Positions 6,546 through 14,166 of a stretch of 14,253 nucleotides of DNA are shown here, in pieces. The stretch spans positions 1 to 14,253 of the forward strand of contig CALDLZ010000481.1 in the NCBI GenBank assembly GCA_937915335.1, written 5' to 3'. A program made the position numbers and the translations under genes. Within the stretch, counting starts at the first letter, position 1, and the number at the start of each line of letters is the position of its first letter. Under the pieces are notes generated by a model, which had not been told where the DNA came from, made no database searches, and saw nothing but the letters and a program-made list of their open reading frames with translations. This DNA comes from an uncultured Faecalibacterium sp. Its GTDB lineage: Bacteria; Bacillota; Clostridia; Oscillospirales; Ruminococcaceae.

Positions 6546-6566
6546 TCCGTCCCCTGCCGACCGGAT

Positions 6567-6595
6567 TTGACTTTTTGTGCTATGGACCGTATAAT
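6567..6595 (+). promoter_or_regulatory. Strong promoter of the second MATE gene
   Basis: TTGACT (6567-6572) and a perfect TATAAT (6590-6595) are spaced by 17 bases, eleven of twelve consensus positions. It diverges from the mraY promoter, with the two -35 boxes 21 bases apart. No operator-like palindrome was seen, so expression may be largely constitutive. Confidence 0.85.
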
Positions 6596-6637
6596 GGATA
6601 GGCTTATGAACGTATTACCATATTATAAGGAGACAGC

Positions 6638-8056
6638 ATGACATTTTCACTGGAACAGCTTTCTTCCCGGATGCGGCAGGGCGAGACCATCCCCCTGCGA
6701 GACACCGCCGGGGTGGTGCTGATGTTGAGCATTCCCTCCATTCTGGAACAGATCGTGGTCACGGCCATGGAGTACATCGACGCGGCCATGGTGGGTCATA
6801 TCGGGGCCGAGGCCACCGCCGCCATCGGCATCGTGAGCTCCAGCACCTGGCTGCTGCACGGTATTCTGGTGGGCCTGTACAACGCCTTTGCCATCCAGAT
6901 CGCGCAATATCTGGGTGCGGACCGCCAGCAGGATGCCCGGGGTGTGCTGCGGCAGGCCATGCTGTTCAATCTGGCGGCGGGCCTTGCTGCGGCGGCGTTT
7001 GGTATCGGCATCAGCGGGCACCTGCCCGGGTGGCTGGGAGCAGACCTCAGCTTACAGGCCAACGCGTCCGCTTATTTTGCTATCTGGTCGGCGGCGCTCC
7101 CCTTTACTATGGCAATGGGCATGTACACCGCCATGCTTCGGGCCAGCGGTGACGCGTTGACCCCCGGTCTTATCAGCGTGCTGGTCTGTGCACTGGATGT
7201 GGTGTTCAACTTCTTCCTCATCAACCCCACCCGGGAGCTGGTGCTGTTTGGCCGCAGTGTCACCGTCTGGGGTGCCGGGCTGGCCGTACCGGGTGCGGCG
7301 CTGGGCACGGCTCTCTCTGACGTGGCAGGCGGCCTGCTGGCGCTTGCGATCCTGCTTCTGCGGGACGGCCCGCTCTGCATCCGCAAGCCCGGCTCGTGGA
7401 AGATCACCCGCTCCTGCATCCAGAACTTGGGCAAGGTGGGCGTGCCTCTGGCGGCAGAGCGTGCGGCCCTCTCCTCGGCACAGGTGCTGCAGGTACGCAT
7501 TGTCTCCCAATTGGGCACCATCGCCATTGCGTCCAACAGTCTGGCTGTCAGCGCCGAGGGCCTGTGCTACATGGCGGGTTACGGCATTCAGGGTGCCGCC
7601 ATTGCCCTGATCGGACAGGCCGTGGGTGCTCACCGCAGGGATATGGCCAAGCGCTTTGCCTGGATCTGCACAGCCATCGGCATGGGCATTATGGCCCTGA
7701 CCGGTGCGGGCATGTTTGCCCTTGCCCCGGCTCTGATGAGCATTTTCACCGCTGATGCCGCCGTTATCGCACTGGGTGCCCGGGTCCTGCGCATCGAGGC
7801 CTTTGCCGAACCCATGTTCGGTGCCTCCATCGTGGCAAGCGGTGCCATGCAGGGTGCGGGCGACAGCACCGCCTGCTTTATTCTGAACCTTTTCAGCATG
7901 TGGGGCATCCGGCTGACGCTGGCTTTCCTGCTGGCTCCCCGCTTCGGCCTTGTGGGCGTGTGGGGCGCAATGTGCTTCGAGCTCTGCGTGCGCGGCCTGC
8001 TCTTCCTGATCCGTCTTGCCCGGGGCAAGTGGCTGGAAAAGGGTGCGCTGTCTTGA
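6638..8056 (+). CDS. MATE family efflux transporter
   Basis: A 472-residue inner-membrane exporter with about twelve hydrophobic segments in two homologous halves. The N-terminal half has LSIPSILEQIVVTAMEYIDA and AMVGHIGAEATAAIGIVSSS, the second half has ERAALSSAQ and LGTIAIASNSLAVSAEGLCY, all typical of MATE; ASGDALTP and MQGAGDST are the repeated G-D segments following the fourth helix of each half. It probably exports drugs or metabolites with Na+ or H+ entry. AAGGAG (6627-6632) is 5 bases before the ATG. It is a single-gene unit with its own promoter and terminator. It differs clearly from the MATE protein at 1131-2459 in length and motif wording. Substrate unknown. Confidence 0.93.
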   Translation: MTFSLEQLSSRMRQGETIPLRDTAGVVLMLSIPSILEQIVVTAMEYIDAAMVGHIGAEATAAIGIVSSSTWLLHGILVGLYNAFAIQIAQYLGADRQQDARGVLRQAMLFNLAAGLAAAAFGIGISGHLPGWLGADLSLQANASAYFAIWSAALPFTMAMGMYTAMLRASGDALTPGLISVLVCALDVVFNFFLINPTRELVLFGRSVTVWGAGLAVPGAALGTALSDVAGGLLALAILLLRDGPLCIRKPGSWKITRSCIQNLGKVGVPLAAERAALSSAQVLQVRIVSQLGTIAIASNSLAVSAEGLCYMAGYGIQGAAIALIGQAVGAHRRDMAKRFAWICTAIGMGIMALTGAGMFALAPALMSIFTADAAVIALGARVLRIEAFAEPMFGASIVASGAMQGAGDSTACFILNLFSMWGIRLTLAFLLAPRFGLVGVWGAMCFELCVRGLLFLIRLARGKWLEKGALS

Positions 8057-8060
8057 GTCG

Positions 8061-8102
8061 AGCAAAAAAGAAAGGGCGCTTTCGCGTCCTTTCTTTTTTG
8101 CT
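8061..8102. terminator. Bidirectional terminator between the MATE gene and ribU
   Basis: A 19-base left arm (8061-8079, starting AGCAAAAAAGAAAGG) pairs with the right arm (8084-8102, ending CCTTTCTTTTTTGCT) with a single G-T wobble and a TTTC loop. The A-run and T-run in the arms give a U-tract on either transcript. It begins 5 bases after the MATE stop and ends 20 bases before the ribU stop. Confidence 0.92.
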
Positions 8103-8121
8103 ATCAAATCAACAGGGCATA

Positions 8122-8721
8122 TCACTTGCGGCCATGCAGAATAGGAGACAGGGGCTTATAGATCAGCATGCAGAGCAGGGCATCCAGCAGGCCTTTGACC
8201 AGAGTGAAGGGCATATTGAAGATGACCAGGCACTTGATGAGGCTGTCAGCGGAGGGCAGAATGGCCTGATACATCCCGAGGATGGCTTCCAGCGGCAGGT
8301 GGTAGAACTGGACGTAGGCCGGGTAAGTGATGAAGTAATTGGACGGCACGCTGAACACGGCCATCGCCACGGCACCGGCCACGGCACCAATGATGGCGCT
8401 TTTGCGGCTCTTGTGATGCTTATAGATGTAACCGGCCAGTGCGGAGAACACCGCACCCAGCATGAAATTGCACAGCTCGCCGACACAAGCCGTGGAGGTG
8501 CCCTTGATGAGGATGTGCAGCAGGTTCTTCATAAAGCTGATGACCACGCCGTATACCGGACCCAGTGCGAACGCACCCAGCAGGGCGGGCAGGTCGGAGA
8601 AGTCCATCTTGACGAAGGACGGGATGAGCATCGGCAGGGGGAACTCGATGAACATCAGGATAAAAGCCACCGCACTGAGCATGGCAGCAACGGTCAGGTC
8701 GTGGGTCGTATTCTTTTGCAT
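8122..8721 (-). CDS. ribU: Riboflavin ECF transporter substrate-binding subunit RibU
   Basis: A 199-residue membrane protein with about six hydrophobic segments. RibU binds riboflavin and works with the shared ECF module (EcfT plus two ATPases), encoded elsewhere. RibU-type marks are KMDFSDLPALLGAFALGPVYG (38-58), the KNLLHILIKGTSTACVGEL stretch (65-83), and FNMPFTLVKG (168-177) in the last helices. The start at 8721 is set by GGGAGGAAA, whose core is 7 bases upstream. An in-frame ATG at 8880 would start inside the conserved end of the riboswitch aptamer and translate the terminator, so it is rejected. Expression is controlled by the FMN riboswitch in its leader, which confirms the riboflavin role. 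Confidence 0.95.
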   Translation of the reverse strand: MQKNTTHDLTVAAMLSAVAFILMFIEFPLPMLIPSFVKMDFSDLPALLGAFALGPVYGVVISFMKNLLHILIKGTSTACVGELCNFMLGAVFSALAGYIYKHHKSRKSAIIGAVAGAVAMAVFSVPSNYFITYPAYVQFYHLPLEAILGMYQAILPSADSLIKCLVIFNMPFTLVKGLLDALLCMLIYKPLSPILHGRK

Positions 8722-8726
8722 AGTTA

Positions 8727-8735
8727 TTTCCTCCC
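8727..8735 (-). promoter_or_regulatory. Ribosome binding site that fixes the ribU start
   Basis: GGGAGGAAA on the minus strand, its GGAGGA core 7 bases before the ATG at 8721. It lies well downstream of the riboswitch terminator. Confidence 0.85.
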
Positions 8736-8805
8736 GGGGCAGTCTTGGGCCCCAAATCTTAGATTGGAAAGCCCTTTTCGCATGGTTCGGAACCGGGAAG
8801 ACAAT

Positions 8806-8848
8806 CAAAAACGCGCCCTGCCACAGCAAACACTGCAACAGGGCGCGT
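8806..8848 (-). terminator. Riboswitch-controlled intrinsic terminator in the ribU leader
   Basis: On the minus strand ACGCGCCCTG (8848-8839) pairs with CAGGGCGCGT (8820-8811), followed by TTTTTG (ending at 8806). The terminator lies between the FMN aptamer and ribU, so it is the expression platform: FMN binding should favour it and switch ribU off. Confidence 0.88.
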
Positions 8849-8868
8849 AGACAAATCGTATTGTCTGC

Positions 8869-8980
8869 CGTTTCTTGCATCCGGACTATACCGTTGGCCC
8901 CGGAGTTTCACCGGGTCAGCACCCTTACGGGTGGTCGCGGGCTGTACCGCCAGTGGGGAATCTCACCCCGCCCTGAAACG
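8869..8980 (-). ncRNA. FMN riboswitch (RFN element)
   Basis: Reading the minus strand from 8980, the aptamer opens with CGTTTC, which pairs with GAAACG at 8874-8869 to form P1. Between them are the conserved RFN blocks in order: AGGGCGGGGTGAGATTCCCC, ACTGGCGGTA, AGCCCGCGA, a variable hairpin ACCACCCGTAAGGGTGCT, GACCCGGTGAAACTCCGGGG, and CCAACGGTATAGTCCGGATG. These match the FMN-binding aptamer at nearly every invariant position. It senses flavin mononucleotide and controls the downstream riboflavin transporter through the terminator at 8806-8848. Confidence 0.97.
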
Positions 8981-8995
8981 AACTTTCTGACCCAG

Positions 8996-9024
8996 AGTAT
9001 AACGCGCCAAACCCGTCTTGTCAA
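8996..9024 (-). promoter_or_regulatory. Promoter of the FMN riboswitch-ribU transcript
   Basis: A perfect TTGACA (9024-9019) and TATACT (9001-8996) are 17 bases apart on the minus strand. The predicted start near 8989 places the aptamer at the very 5' end of the transcript, as usual for riboswitches. Confidence 0.9.
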
Positions 9025-9035
9025 CCCCTTTTTAT

Positions 9036-9065
9036 TTGCCCTGTATGGGGACGATATGATATACT
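9036..9065 (+). promoter_or_regulatory. Probable promoter of the MscS-type channel gene
   Basis: TTGCCC (9036-9041) and TATACT (9060-9065) are spaced by 18 bases. The -35 box is 11 bases from the -35 of the divergent ribU promoter, so the two polymerases would compete for the site. Confidence 0.6.
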
Positions 9066-9108
9066 AAGACAAGATCCCGCAAATTTTGACTATAAGGAGC
9101 TTTTTGCT

Positions 9109-10191
9109 ATGATTTTTACTGTCCGTGACCTTGGGTTCGAGATCGGGCCTTTCCTACTGGAGGGCTGGTTAGCGCTGGCCGCCCGGGCTGTCTGCGCCGT
9201 TGTCATCGTTCTTGTGGGGCTTCTGGCCGGCTGGCTGCTGCGCAAGAAGCTCTTCCCTGCCCTGCGATCCCGTACCTGGCACTTTGCCGCCACTCCGATC
9301 CTTTTGCGCAGTTTACAGCGTCCTTTGGAGCGGATGGCATTTTACAGCGGCCTGTATCTGGCATTGGCCAGCCTGCCGTGGGCGATCCCCGGCCTTGCCA
9401 AGATGCTGTTCACTGCCTATAAGATCGTGGTGACGCTCCTGCTCTGCGATGGACTGTACCATGCTTCCGAGGTGGCCGACCTTCTGCTGGCTTCCTGCAG
9501 CCCGGAGATCCGGAGCAACAAGACCCTGCTCTCCCTGCTGGACACCACCTACAAGGTGCTCATCATCATTCTGGGCGTTGCCACCTGCGCCCAGATCGTG
9601 GGCTTTCCCATCGGCAGCATTGTAGCCGGTGCCGGTCTTGTCGGCCTGACCATCTCGCTGGCCGCGCAGGAGAGTGCCAGCAACCTGTTCAGTGGCATCG
9701 TCATCCTGTTGGACAAGCCCTTCTCTATCGGCGACTGGATCACCGTGGGTGACGTGGAGGGCGAGGTCATCGACATCAACTTTCGCTCCACTCGTATCCG
9801 TTCCATGGATCACAGTGTGAATATCATCACCAACAGTAAAATCTGTTCCTCCACCGTCCAGAACGCGGCTCTGCGCACCATGCGGCCCTACAAGTTCACG
9901 CTGGGGGTCACCTACGGCACCACCCGTGCCCAGCTGGAAAAGCTGATGGCCGACCTGCAGGCCATGCTAGACAACAGCCCCTACACCAACAAGGGCACTA
10001 ATATCGTCCGACTGACAAGCTTCGGCGATTCCAGCATCAACATCCTCGTCTCGGCCTACCTGACCACCAACGTCTATGCCGCCTTTTTACAGCAGCAGAA
10101 TGACCTAAACCTGAACATCATGGATGTGATGCAGGCTGACGGCGTGGACTTTGCTTTCCCCTCTACCAGCATTTACATCGAAAAAAACTAA
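9109..10191 (+). CDS. MscS family small-conductance mechanosensitive channel
   Basis: A 360-residue membrane protein. MscS channels open under membrane tension and release solutes during hypo-osmotic shock. Hydrophobic segments lie at about 21-43, 76-92, 99-127, 146-166 and 168-202. The last is the pore helix, with GAGLVGLTISLAAQESASN (174-192) showing the Gly/Ala packing pattern of MscS TM3. It is followed by the beta-domain motif DKPFSIGDWITVGDVEGEV (202-220) and FRSTRIRSMDHSVNIITNS (225-243), then the alpha/beta C-terminal domain. The protein is longer than E. coli MscS (286 residues) because of extra N-terminal helices. AAGGAG (9094-9099) is 9 bases before the ATG. Single-gene unit. Confidence 0.93.
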   Translation: MIFTVRDLGFEIGPFLLEGWLALAARAVCAVVIVLVGLLAGWLLRKKLFPALRSRTWHFAATPILLRSLQRPLERMAFYSGLYLALASLPWAIPGLAKMLFTAYKIVVTLLLCDGLYHASEVADLLLASCSPEIRSNKTLLSLLDTTYKVLIIILGVATCAQIVGFPIGSIVAGAGLVGLTISLAAQESASNLFSGIVILLDKPFSIGDWITVGDVEGEVIDINFRSTRIRSMDHSVNIITNSKICSSTVQNAALRTMRPYKFTLGVTYGTTRAQLEKLMADLQAMLDNSPYTNKGTNIVRLTSFGDSSINILVSAYLTTNVYAAFLQQQNDLNLNIMDVMQADGVDFAFPSTSIYIEKN

Positions 10192-10204
10192 GCGCATAAA
10201 AATG

Positions 10205-10236
10205 CCCCCTGTGAGCCTTGCAGAACTTACAGGGGG
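10205..10236. terminator. Bidirectional terminator between the MscS gene and the ABC exporter operon
   Basis: CCCCCTGT (10205-10212) pairs with ACAGGGGG (10229-10236) around a 16-base loop. The plus strand has a broken T-run (ATCTCTGTTTTC), the minus strand CATTTTTATG. It lies 13 bases after the mscS stop and 17 bases after the end of the ABC operon. Confidence 0.75.
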
Positions 10237-10253
10237 ATCTCTGTTTTCAGGGG

Positions 10254-11900
10254 TTATTGCACCTGCGATTTGATCTCCACGGTTCTGCTGCCAAGTTTCT
10301 CATAGATGCGGTGAGAAACCGAGAGCACGGTACGGCCCTCGGAGGCACGGCGCAGGGCTTCCAGCACACGAGCCTCGGTCTCGGCATCCAGGTTGGCGGT
10401 GATCTCGTCCAGCAGCAGAACAGCAGGGTCTGCGGCGGCGGCGCGGGCAATGGACAGCAGCTGCCACTCACCCTGAGAGAACATGCCGTCGGTGCAGATG
10501 GTGTTGTAGCCCTCCGGCAGGGTCTGGATGGCGGCATCAATGCCAGCCAGCCGGGCGGCCCGCTTTGCCATCTCCGCAGTGATTTGCGGGTCACCCAGGG
10601 TGATCTGCTCCAGCACGGTGCCCGGTACACGGGAGAAGTGCTGCTCCACACAGCCGATGCAGGTGCGGCGCTCGTGGTCGGTGATATCGGCCACATTCAC
10701 GCCGCCGATGGTCACGGTACCGGCTTCCGGGTGGTATAGGCCCAGCAAAAGCTTGAACACCGTGCTCTTGCCGGCACCGGTACGGCCCACCAGCGTGACC
10801 TGCTCGCCCTGCTTGACGGTCATGGAAAAATCGTTCAGGACATGCTTTTCGCCATAACCGAAGGTGATATGAGAGAATTCCACATCACCCCGGGCGGTAT
10901 CCTTGCGCCGGGCGGGGATGACACGCTCCGGCTGAGCAAGGAAAGCATCGATTCGCTTCACGCCTGCCATGGCCGACTGGATGGTTTGGATCTCCATGCC
11001 CAGGCTCTCGATGGGGGTGAAGATGCGGGAGATGTAGTTGATAACGGCCACCGAGGTGCCGACCGACATGCCGAAAAAGGTCAGGATGGTTGGATTGCCG
11101 GAGGCAGAGAGCAGCATCACGATGCCCACCACAACGGCGTTCAGCACCAGCACCACCGGCGAATAGATGGCATCGTAAAAATTGGTGCGTTCCATGGCGG
11201 CGTAACTGTCGCCGATGCAGCGATCATAGCGGTGCTCCATGTAGCTTTCCAGCCCCAGATTCCGGATGGTGCGGATATTATGCAGGGTCTCGGGCACCTG
11301 ACCGGAGACGGCAGCAACAGCCCGGCGGTTGTCCAGCTGGGCGGCCAGCATCCGCTTCTGGACATAGCGGGTAAACACCGCAAACAGCGGCAGCACCAAC
11401 AGCAGGATCAGCGCAAGGCCGGTGTTTTTTACCGCGATGACCACCATAATAGAGAGGATGCGGCAGGCATCCGCCACCATGGAGATGATGCCGGAGGTGA
11501 ACAGCGCTTCCACAGTGTCCACATCGCCCGAGAAGCGGGCGGCCACCTCGCCGGGGTTCTGATCCACCAGCGTGCTGGCGGGCAGCCGGGTCAGCTTCTG
11601 GGACATCTCAGAGCGCAGGGCGTGGGTCATTTTCTGGCCGAAGAGCACCAGCAGGCTCTCCTGCGCCGAGGAGAGCAGCCCCTCCAGCGCCAGACTGCCG
11701 AAGTAGAGCAGCACAGCCAGGAAGGTCAGCGGAATGCCCGCCGTCAAACGGTCGATGATACGGGCCAGCAGCAGGGGCGGCAGCAGCGATGCCTCCACCG
11801 AGGCCGCCACACACAGAAGGGTGCCCGCTGTGAGAAGATGATGCGAGGCAACCGCCATGCGGATGGCCCTGAACACGCCGTTCGTCTGTTTATTCTTCAT
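10254..11900 (-). CDS. ABC exporter half-transporter (permease-ATPase fusion), consensus catalytic glutamate
   Basis: A 548-residue protein with an N-terminal six-helix exporter domain (about 1-315) and a C-terminal ATPase domain (about 338-540). ATPase motifs: Walker A GRTGAGKST (372-380), Q-loop Q420, a degenerate signature FSQGE (474-478) in place of LSGGQ, Walker B VLLLDE with catalytic E499, and H530. It probably forms a heterodimer with the upstream subunit, exporting a drug, lipid or peptide. GGGAGG (11914-11909) lies 8 bases before the ATG, and the first 11 bases overlap the end of the upstream gene, indicating translational coupling. Substrate cannot be read from the sequence. Confidence 0.93.
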   Translation of the reverse strand: MKNKQTNGVFRAIRMAVASHHLLTAGTLLCVAASVEASLLPPLLLARIIDRLTAGIPLTFLAVLLYFGSLALEGLLSSAQESLLVLFGQKMTHALRSEMSQKLTRLPASTLVDQNPGEVAARFSGDVDTVEALFTSGIISMVADACRILSIMVVIAVKNTGLALILLLVLPLFAVFTRYVQKRMLAAQLDNRRAVAAVSGQVPETLHNIRTIRNLGLESYMEHRYDRCIGDSYAAMERTNFYDAIYSPVVLVLNAVVVGIVMLLSASGNPTILTFFGMSVGTSVAVINYISRIFTPIESLGMEIQTIQSAMAGVKRIDAFLAQPERVIPARRKDTARGDVEFSHITFGYGEKHVLNDFSMTVKQGEQVTLVGRTGAGKSTVFKLLLGLYHPEAGTVTIGGVNVADITDHERRTCIGCVEQHFSRVPGTVLEQITLGDPQITAEMAKRAARLAGIDAAIQTLPEGYNTICTDGMFSQGEWQLLSIARAAAADPAVLLLDEITANLDAETEARVLEALRRASEGRTVLSVSHRIYEKLGSRTVEIKSQVQ

Positions 11901-13644
11901 TACGCACGCCTCCCTTCTGAATCGTCTGAACGGTCTGGCTTTCGTAGAGTTGGCGATAGGCCGGAACAGTCTCCATCAGCTCGTCGTGGGTGCCAACCGT
12001 GGTCTTACCGCCATCCATAAAGATAACCTGCTTCATCTGCGGGAAATGGTACAGGCGGTGAGAGATCAGGAACACGACCTTATCCCTAGCATACTCCTGT
12101 AGGTCAGCAAACACGGTGTCCTCGGTACTGCGGTCAAGGGCCGAGAAGGGATCATCCAGCACCAGCACCGGGCGGGGGTGGGCCAGCGTTCTGGCCAGAG
12201 CCAGACGCTGTGCCTGACCACCGGAAAGGCGGGTGCCACTGCTGCCAATGATGGTATCCTGTCCGTTCTCCATGGCCAGCACCTCGTCCTTCAGGGCAGC
12301 GGCTTTCAGCCATGGCAGGGCATCCTGCTCACTGCCGCAGAGGACATTGTTCTGTACCGTGTCAGCGCTCAGCTCCGGGTCGTGGCCCAGATAACCGACC
12401 GTGGCGGAGATTTGCCGGGGCGTTAAGGCGGAGAACTCTTTCCCGCCAAAAGCTGCCGAGCCGCCATAAGGTGCTTCACAGAGGAACACGCGGCCAAAGG
12501 TCGATTTACCGCAGGCGACAGGGCCGGTCACACCGATGATGTCACCGGGGTGAGCAGTCAGACTCAGGCCGGAGAATACGGGCTCTTCACCATAGGCAAA
12601 GGAGAGATTTTCCAGCTTCACATCCTGTGCCGCCGGGACATCCAGAGGAGCCAGCAGCTCAGGCGTTTTCATCAGGGGCTTGATGCGCTTCCAAGAGACT
12701 TCGGCCTTCTGCACTGAGTTGAAGAGCTTGGCCACCTTAGAGGATTTGACCACCAGCTTGGTGAAGCAGGAAAGAAAGGTGGTAAAAGCCGCGATATCCC
12801 AGCTGTTCCAGCCGGTACCCAGCACGTTCTTTGCGCCGAGCCACAGGATGAACAGGGTGCCCGCCTCAGATGCCGCCAGGTAGAGCGGCGGCAGAGCGGA
12901 CTGCCACACATTGTTGCGCACGGCAGTCCTTTCGTAGGTGTCCAGGGCCTCCTCGTACTTTTCCATCCGGGCATTCTCACAGCCGTAAATGCGGTAGGTC
13001 ACAGCGTTCTGGGCACGGTCAAGGGTGGCACCGCTCAAGGCACCGGCTGCCTTTTTATAAGCCGCGCCGGCACGCTGCACCGGCTTTTTCATCCACGCTG
13101 CGCAGATGTAGGACACGGGGGTGAACAGCAGGCTCAGGATTGCCAGCCGCCAGTCGTAGACCAGCAACATGACCACATAGCCCACCAGCGCCACGCCGGT
13201 ATCAAAGATCTCAGTGGTGAACTTGCGCATTCCCTCGACGCAGTCATCCACATCAGCGATGGCCTTGGTCATCAGCTCACCGGCACCCTCTTTTTCAAGG
13301 GCGGCACGATTCTGCCGCACCAGGTTGGCATACAGGATGCCTTTCATCCGGCGGTTGACGTTGTTGGCAAAGCGGCGGACATAAAAACGCTTGATGAAAC
13401 GCGCCACCTGTACGATCAGTGTGACGACGATATAGGCCAGCACCAGCATTGCCATCTTAGCGGCGGTCTCACTGCCGCCGAGGATATCGGCCAGGCACTG
13501 GGCCAGTCGGCCCTCGAACCAGGGGGTAGCCAGCAGACCGATGTTATACACCAAGCCCGAAATGGTCACAAAGAACAGCGGCAGCCACTCCATTTTGAAA
13601 TACGAGAGGACCCGATCCGGGTGGAAGGCTTTCTCCTTATTCAT
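11890..13644 (-). CDS. ABC exporter half-transporter (permease-ATPase fusion), degenerate catalytic residue
   Basis: A 584-residue membrane protein with a six-helix exporter domain (about 1-315) and a C-terminal ATPase domain (about 342-560). Motifs: Walker A GPVACGKST (374-382), a perfect signature LSGGQ (473-477), Walker B VLVLDD where the catalytic Glu is Asp498, and H529. The Q-loop glutamine position appears to be H421 in GYLGHDPEL. The start at 13644 was chosen because GGGAGGG (13661-13655) precedes it and it overlaps the marR stop by 8 bases, a normal coupled arrangement; an upstream in-frame ATG at 13692 would overlap marR by 56 bases. It pairs with the subunit encoded next (11-base overlap). 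Likely induced when the MarR repressor releases the operon. Confidence 0.93.
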   Translation of the reverse strand: MNKEKAFHPDRVLSYFKMEWLPLFFVTISGLVYNIGLLATPWFEGRLAQCLADILGGSETAAKMAMLVLAYIVVTLIVQVARFIKRFYVRRFANNVNRRMKGILYANLVRQNRAALEKEGAGELMTKAIADVDDCVEGMRKFTTEIFDTGVALVGYVVMLLVYDWRLAILSLLFTPVSYICAAWMKKPVQRAGAAYKKAAGALSGATLDRAQNAVTYRIYGCENARMEKYEEALDTYERTAVRNNVWQSALPPLYLAASEAGTLFILWLGAKNVLGTGWNSWDIAAFTTFLSCFTKLVVKSSKVAKLFNSVQKAEVSWKRIKPLMKTPELLAPLDVPAAQDVKLENLSFAYGEEPVFSGLSLTAHPGDIIGVTGPVACGKSTFGRVFLCEAPYGGSAAFGGKEFSALTPRQISATVGYLGHDPELSADTVQNNVLCGSEQDALPWLKAAALKDEVLAMENGQDTIIGSSGTRLSGGQAQRLALARTLAHPRPVLVLDDPFSALDRSTEDTVFADLQEYARDKVVFLISHRLYHFPQMKQVIFMDGGKTTVGTHDELMETVPAYRQLYESQTVQTIQKGGVRNEE

Positions 13645-14110
13645 GGAGCAGTTTCCCTCCCTCGGTGCCTCGGAAGTGCGGGAAGCCCGCACGACTCTCG
13701 GTTTTGGATGTTGTATACAGCTTGTTCAGCGCTGCGGCAAAGGCAGCGGCTTCCTCCTCGGTCAGCGCTGTCAGCAGATACTCGTAAAAACCTGCTTCCA
13801 CCTCTGCCTTGGAGGATTTCAGGTGCTCCGCCTTTTCCGTGGGGTACAGCAGTTGACTGCGCCGATCATTCGGGGCATCCTGACGGACGAGATAGCCCTT
13901 CCCTTCCAGATTTTTTGTCCGCCGGGCAATGGCGGCCTTATCCGCGTGGAGCAGTTCGGCCAGCTGGGACTGGGTGCAGCCGGGATGATGGCGCAGGGCA
14001 TGGATCAGATCAATCTCTGCCGTACCTACGCCCTCTTCCCGCATCGTGAGCAGAACGAGCTTTTCCGCTTCGCGTGCGATCTTGGTGATTTTTCGTTCGG
14101 TAATGTCCAT
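13637..14110 (-). CDS. MarR family transcriptional regulator
   Basis: A 157-residue winged helix-turn-helix dimer. The N-terminal helices (1-45) are followed by the DNA-binding part: TQSQLAELLHADKAAIARRTKNLEGKG (about 46-72), then the wing with the family motif DRRSQLLYPTEKA (about 80-92). The C-terminal helix is for dimerisation. MarR proteins usually repress adjacent exporter genes and release on binding small phenolic or drug-like ligands. The ATG at 14110 was chosen because AGGAGG (14121-14116) is 5 bases upstream; the ATG at 14113 is only 2 bases away, and one at 14164 lies at the predicted transcription start inside the palindrome. First gene of an overlapping three-gene operon with the two ABC subunits, so it is the likely local regulator. 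Confidence 0.92.
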   Translation of the reverse strand: MDITERKITKIAREAEKLVLLTMREEGVGTAEIDLIHALRHHPGCTQSQLAELLHADKAAIARRTKNLEGKGYLVRQDAPNDRRSQLLYPTEKAEHLKSSKAEVEAGFYEYLLTALTEEEAAAFAAALNKLYTTSKTESRAGFPHFRGTEGGKLLHE

Positions 14111-14115
14111 CATCT

Positions 14116-14121
14116 CCTCCT
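14116..14121 (-). promoter_or_regulatory. Ribosome binding site that decides the marR start
   Basis: AGGAGG on the minus strand, 5 bases from the ATG at 14110. The longer frame from 14164 would place this site inside the coding region. Confidence 0.8.
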
Positions 14122-14136
14122 GAATGTCCTGCAGAA

Positions 14137-14166
14137 AGATGTATCTACATCGTTGTATGTACATCT
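14137..14166. promoter_or_regulatory. 30-bp imperfect palindrome, probable MarR operator
   Basis: Outer arms AGATGTA (14137-14143) and TACATCT (14160-14166) and inner arms TACA (14146-14149) and TGTA (14154-14157) share one centre at 14151.5; 12 of 15 base pairs are symmetric. It abuts the -10 box of the marR promoter and covers the predicted transcription start, the position expected for a repressor site. Binding by the adjacent MarR protein is inferred. Confidence 0.75.

Noticed and set aside
7052..8125. Long open frame on the minus strand opposite the second MATE gene
   Set aside because: Composition is typical of an antisense shadow (His, Gln, Gly, Arg-rich). No ribosome binding site was found and it spans the shared terminator.
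7900..8850. Plus-strand open frame crossing the end of the MATE gene, the terminator and ribU
   Set aside because: It covers a strong terminator and the antisense of ribU and its riboswitch platform, with no recognisable protein motif.
8722..8880. N-terminal extension of RibU from the ATG at 8880
   Set aside because: That ATG is part of the invariant GGATG at the end of the FMN aptamer, and the extension would translate the terminator hairpin. The GGGAGGAAA before 8721 gives a proper start.
10842..12020. Plus-strand open frame of about 390 codons opposite the ABC genes
   Set aside because: It lies antisense to an ATPase gene with all canonical motifs, and its translation is low-complexity His/Gln/Gly-rich.
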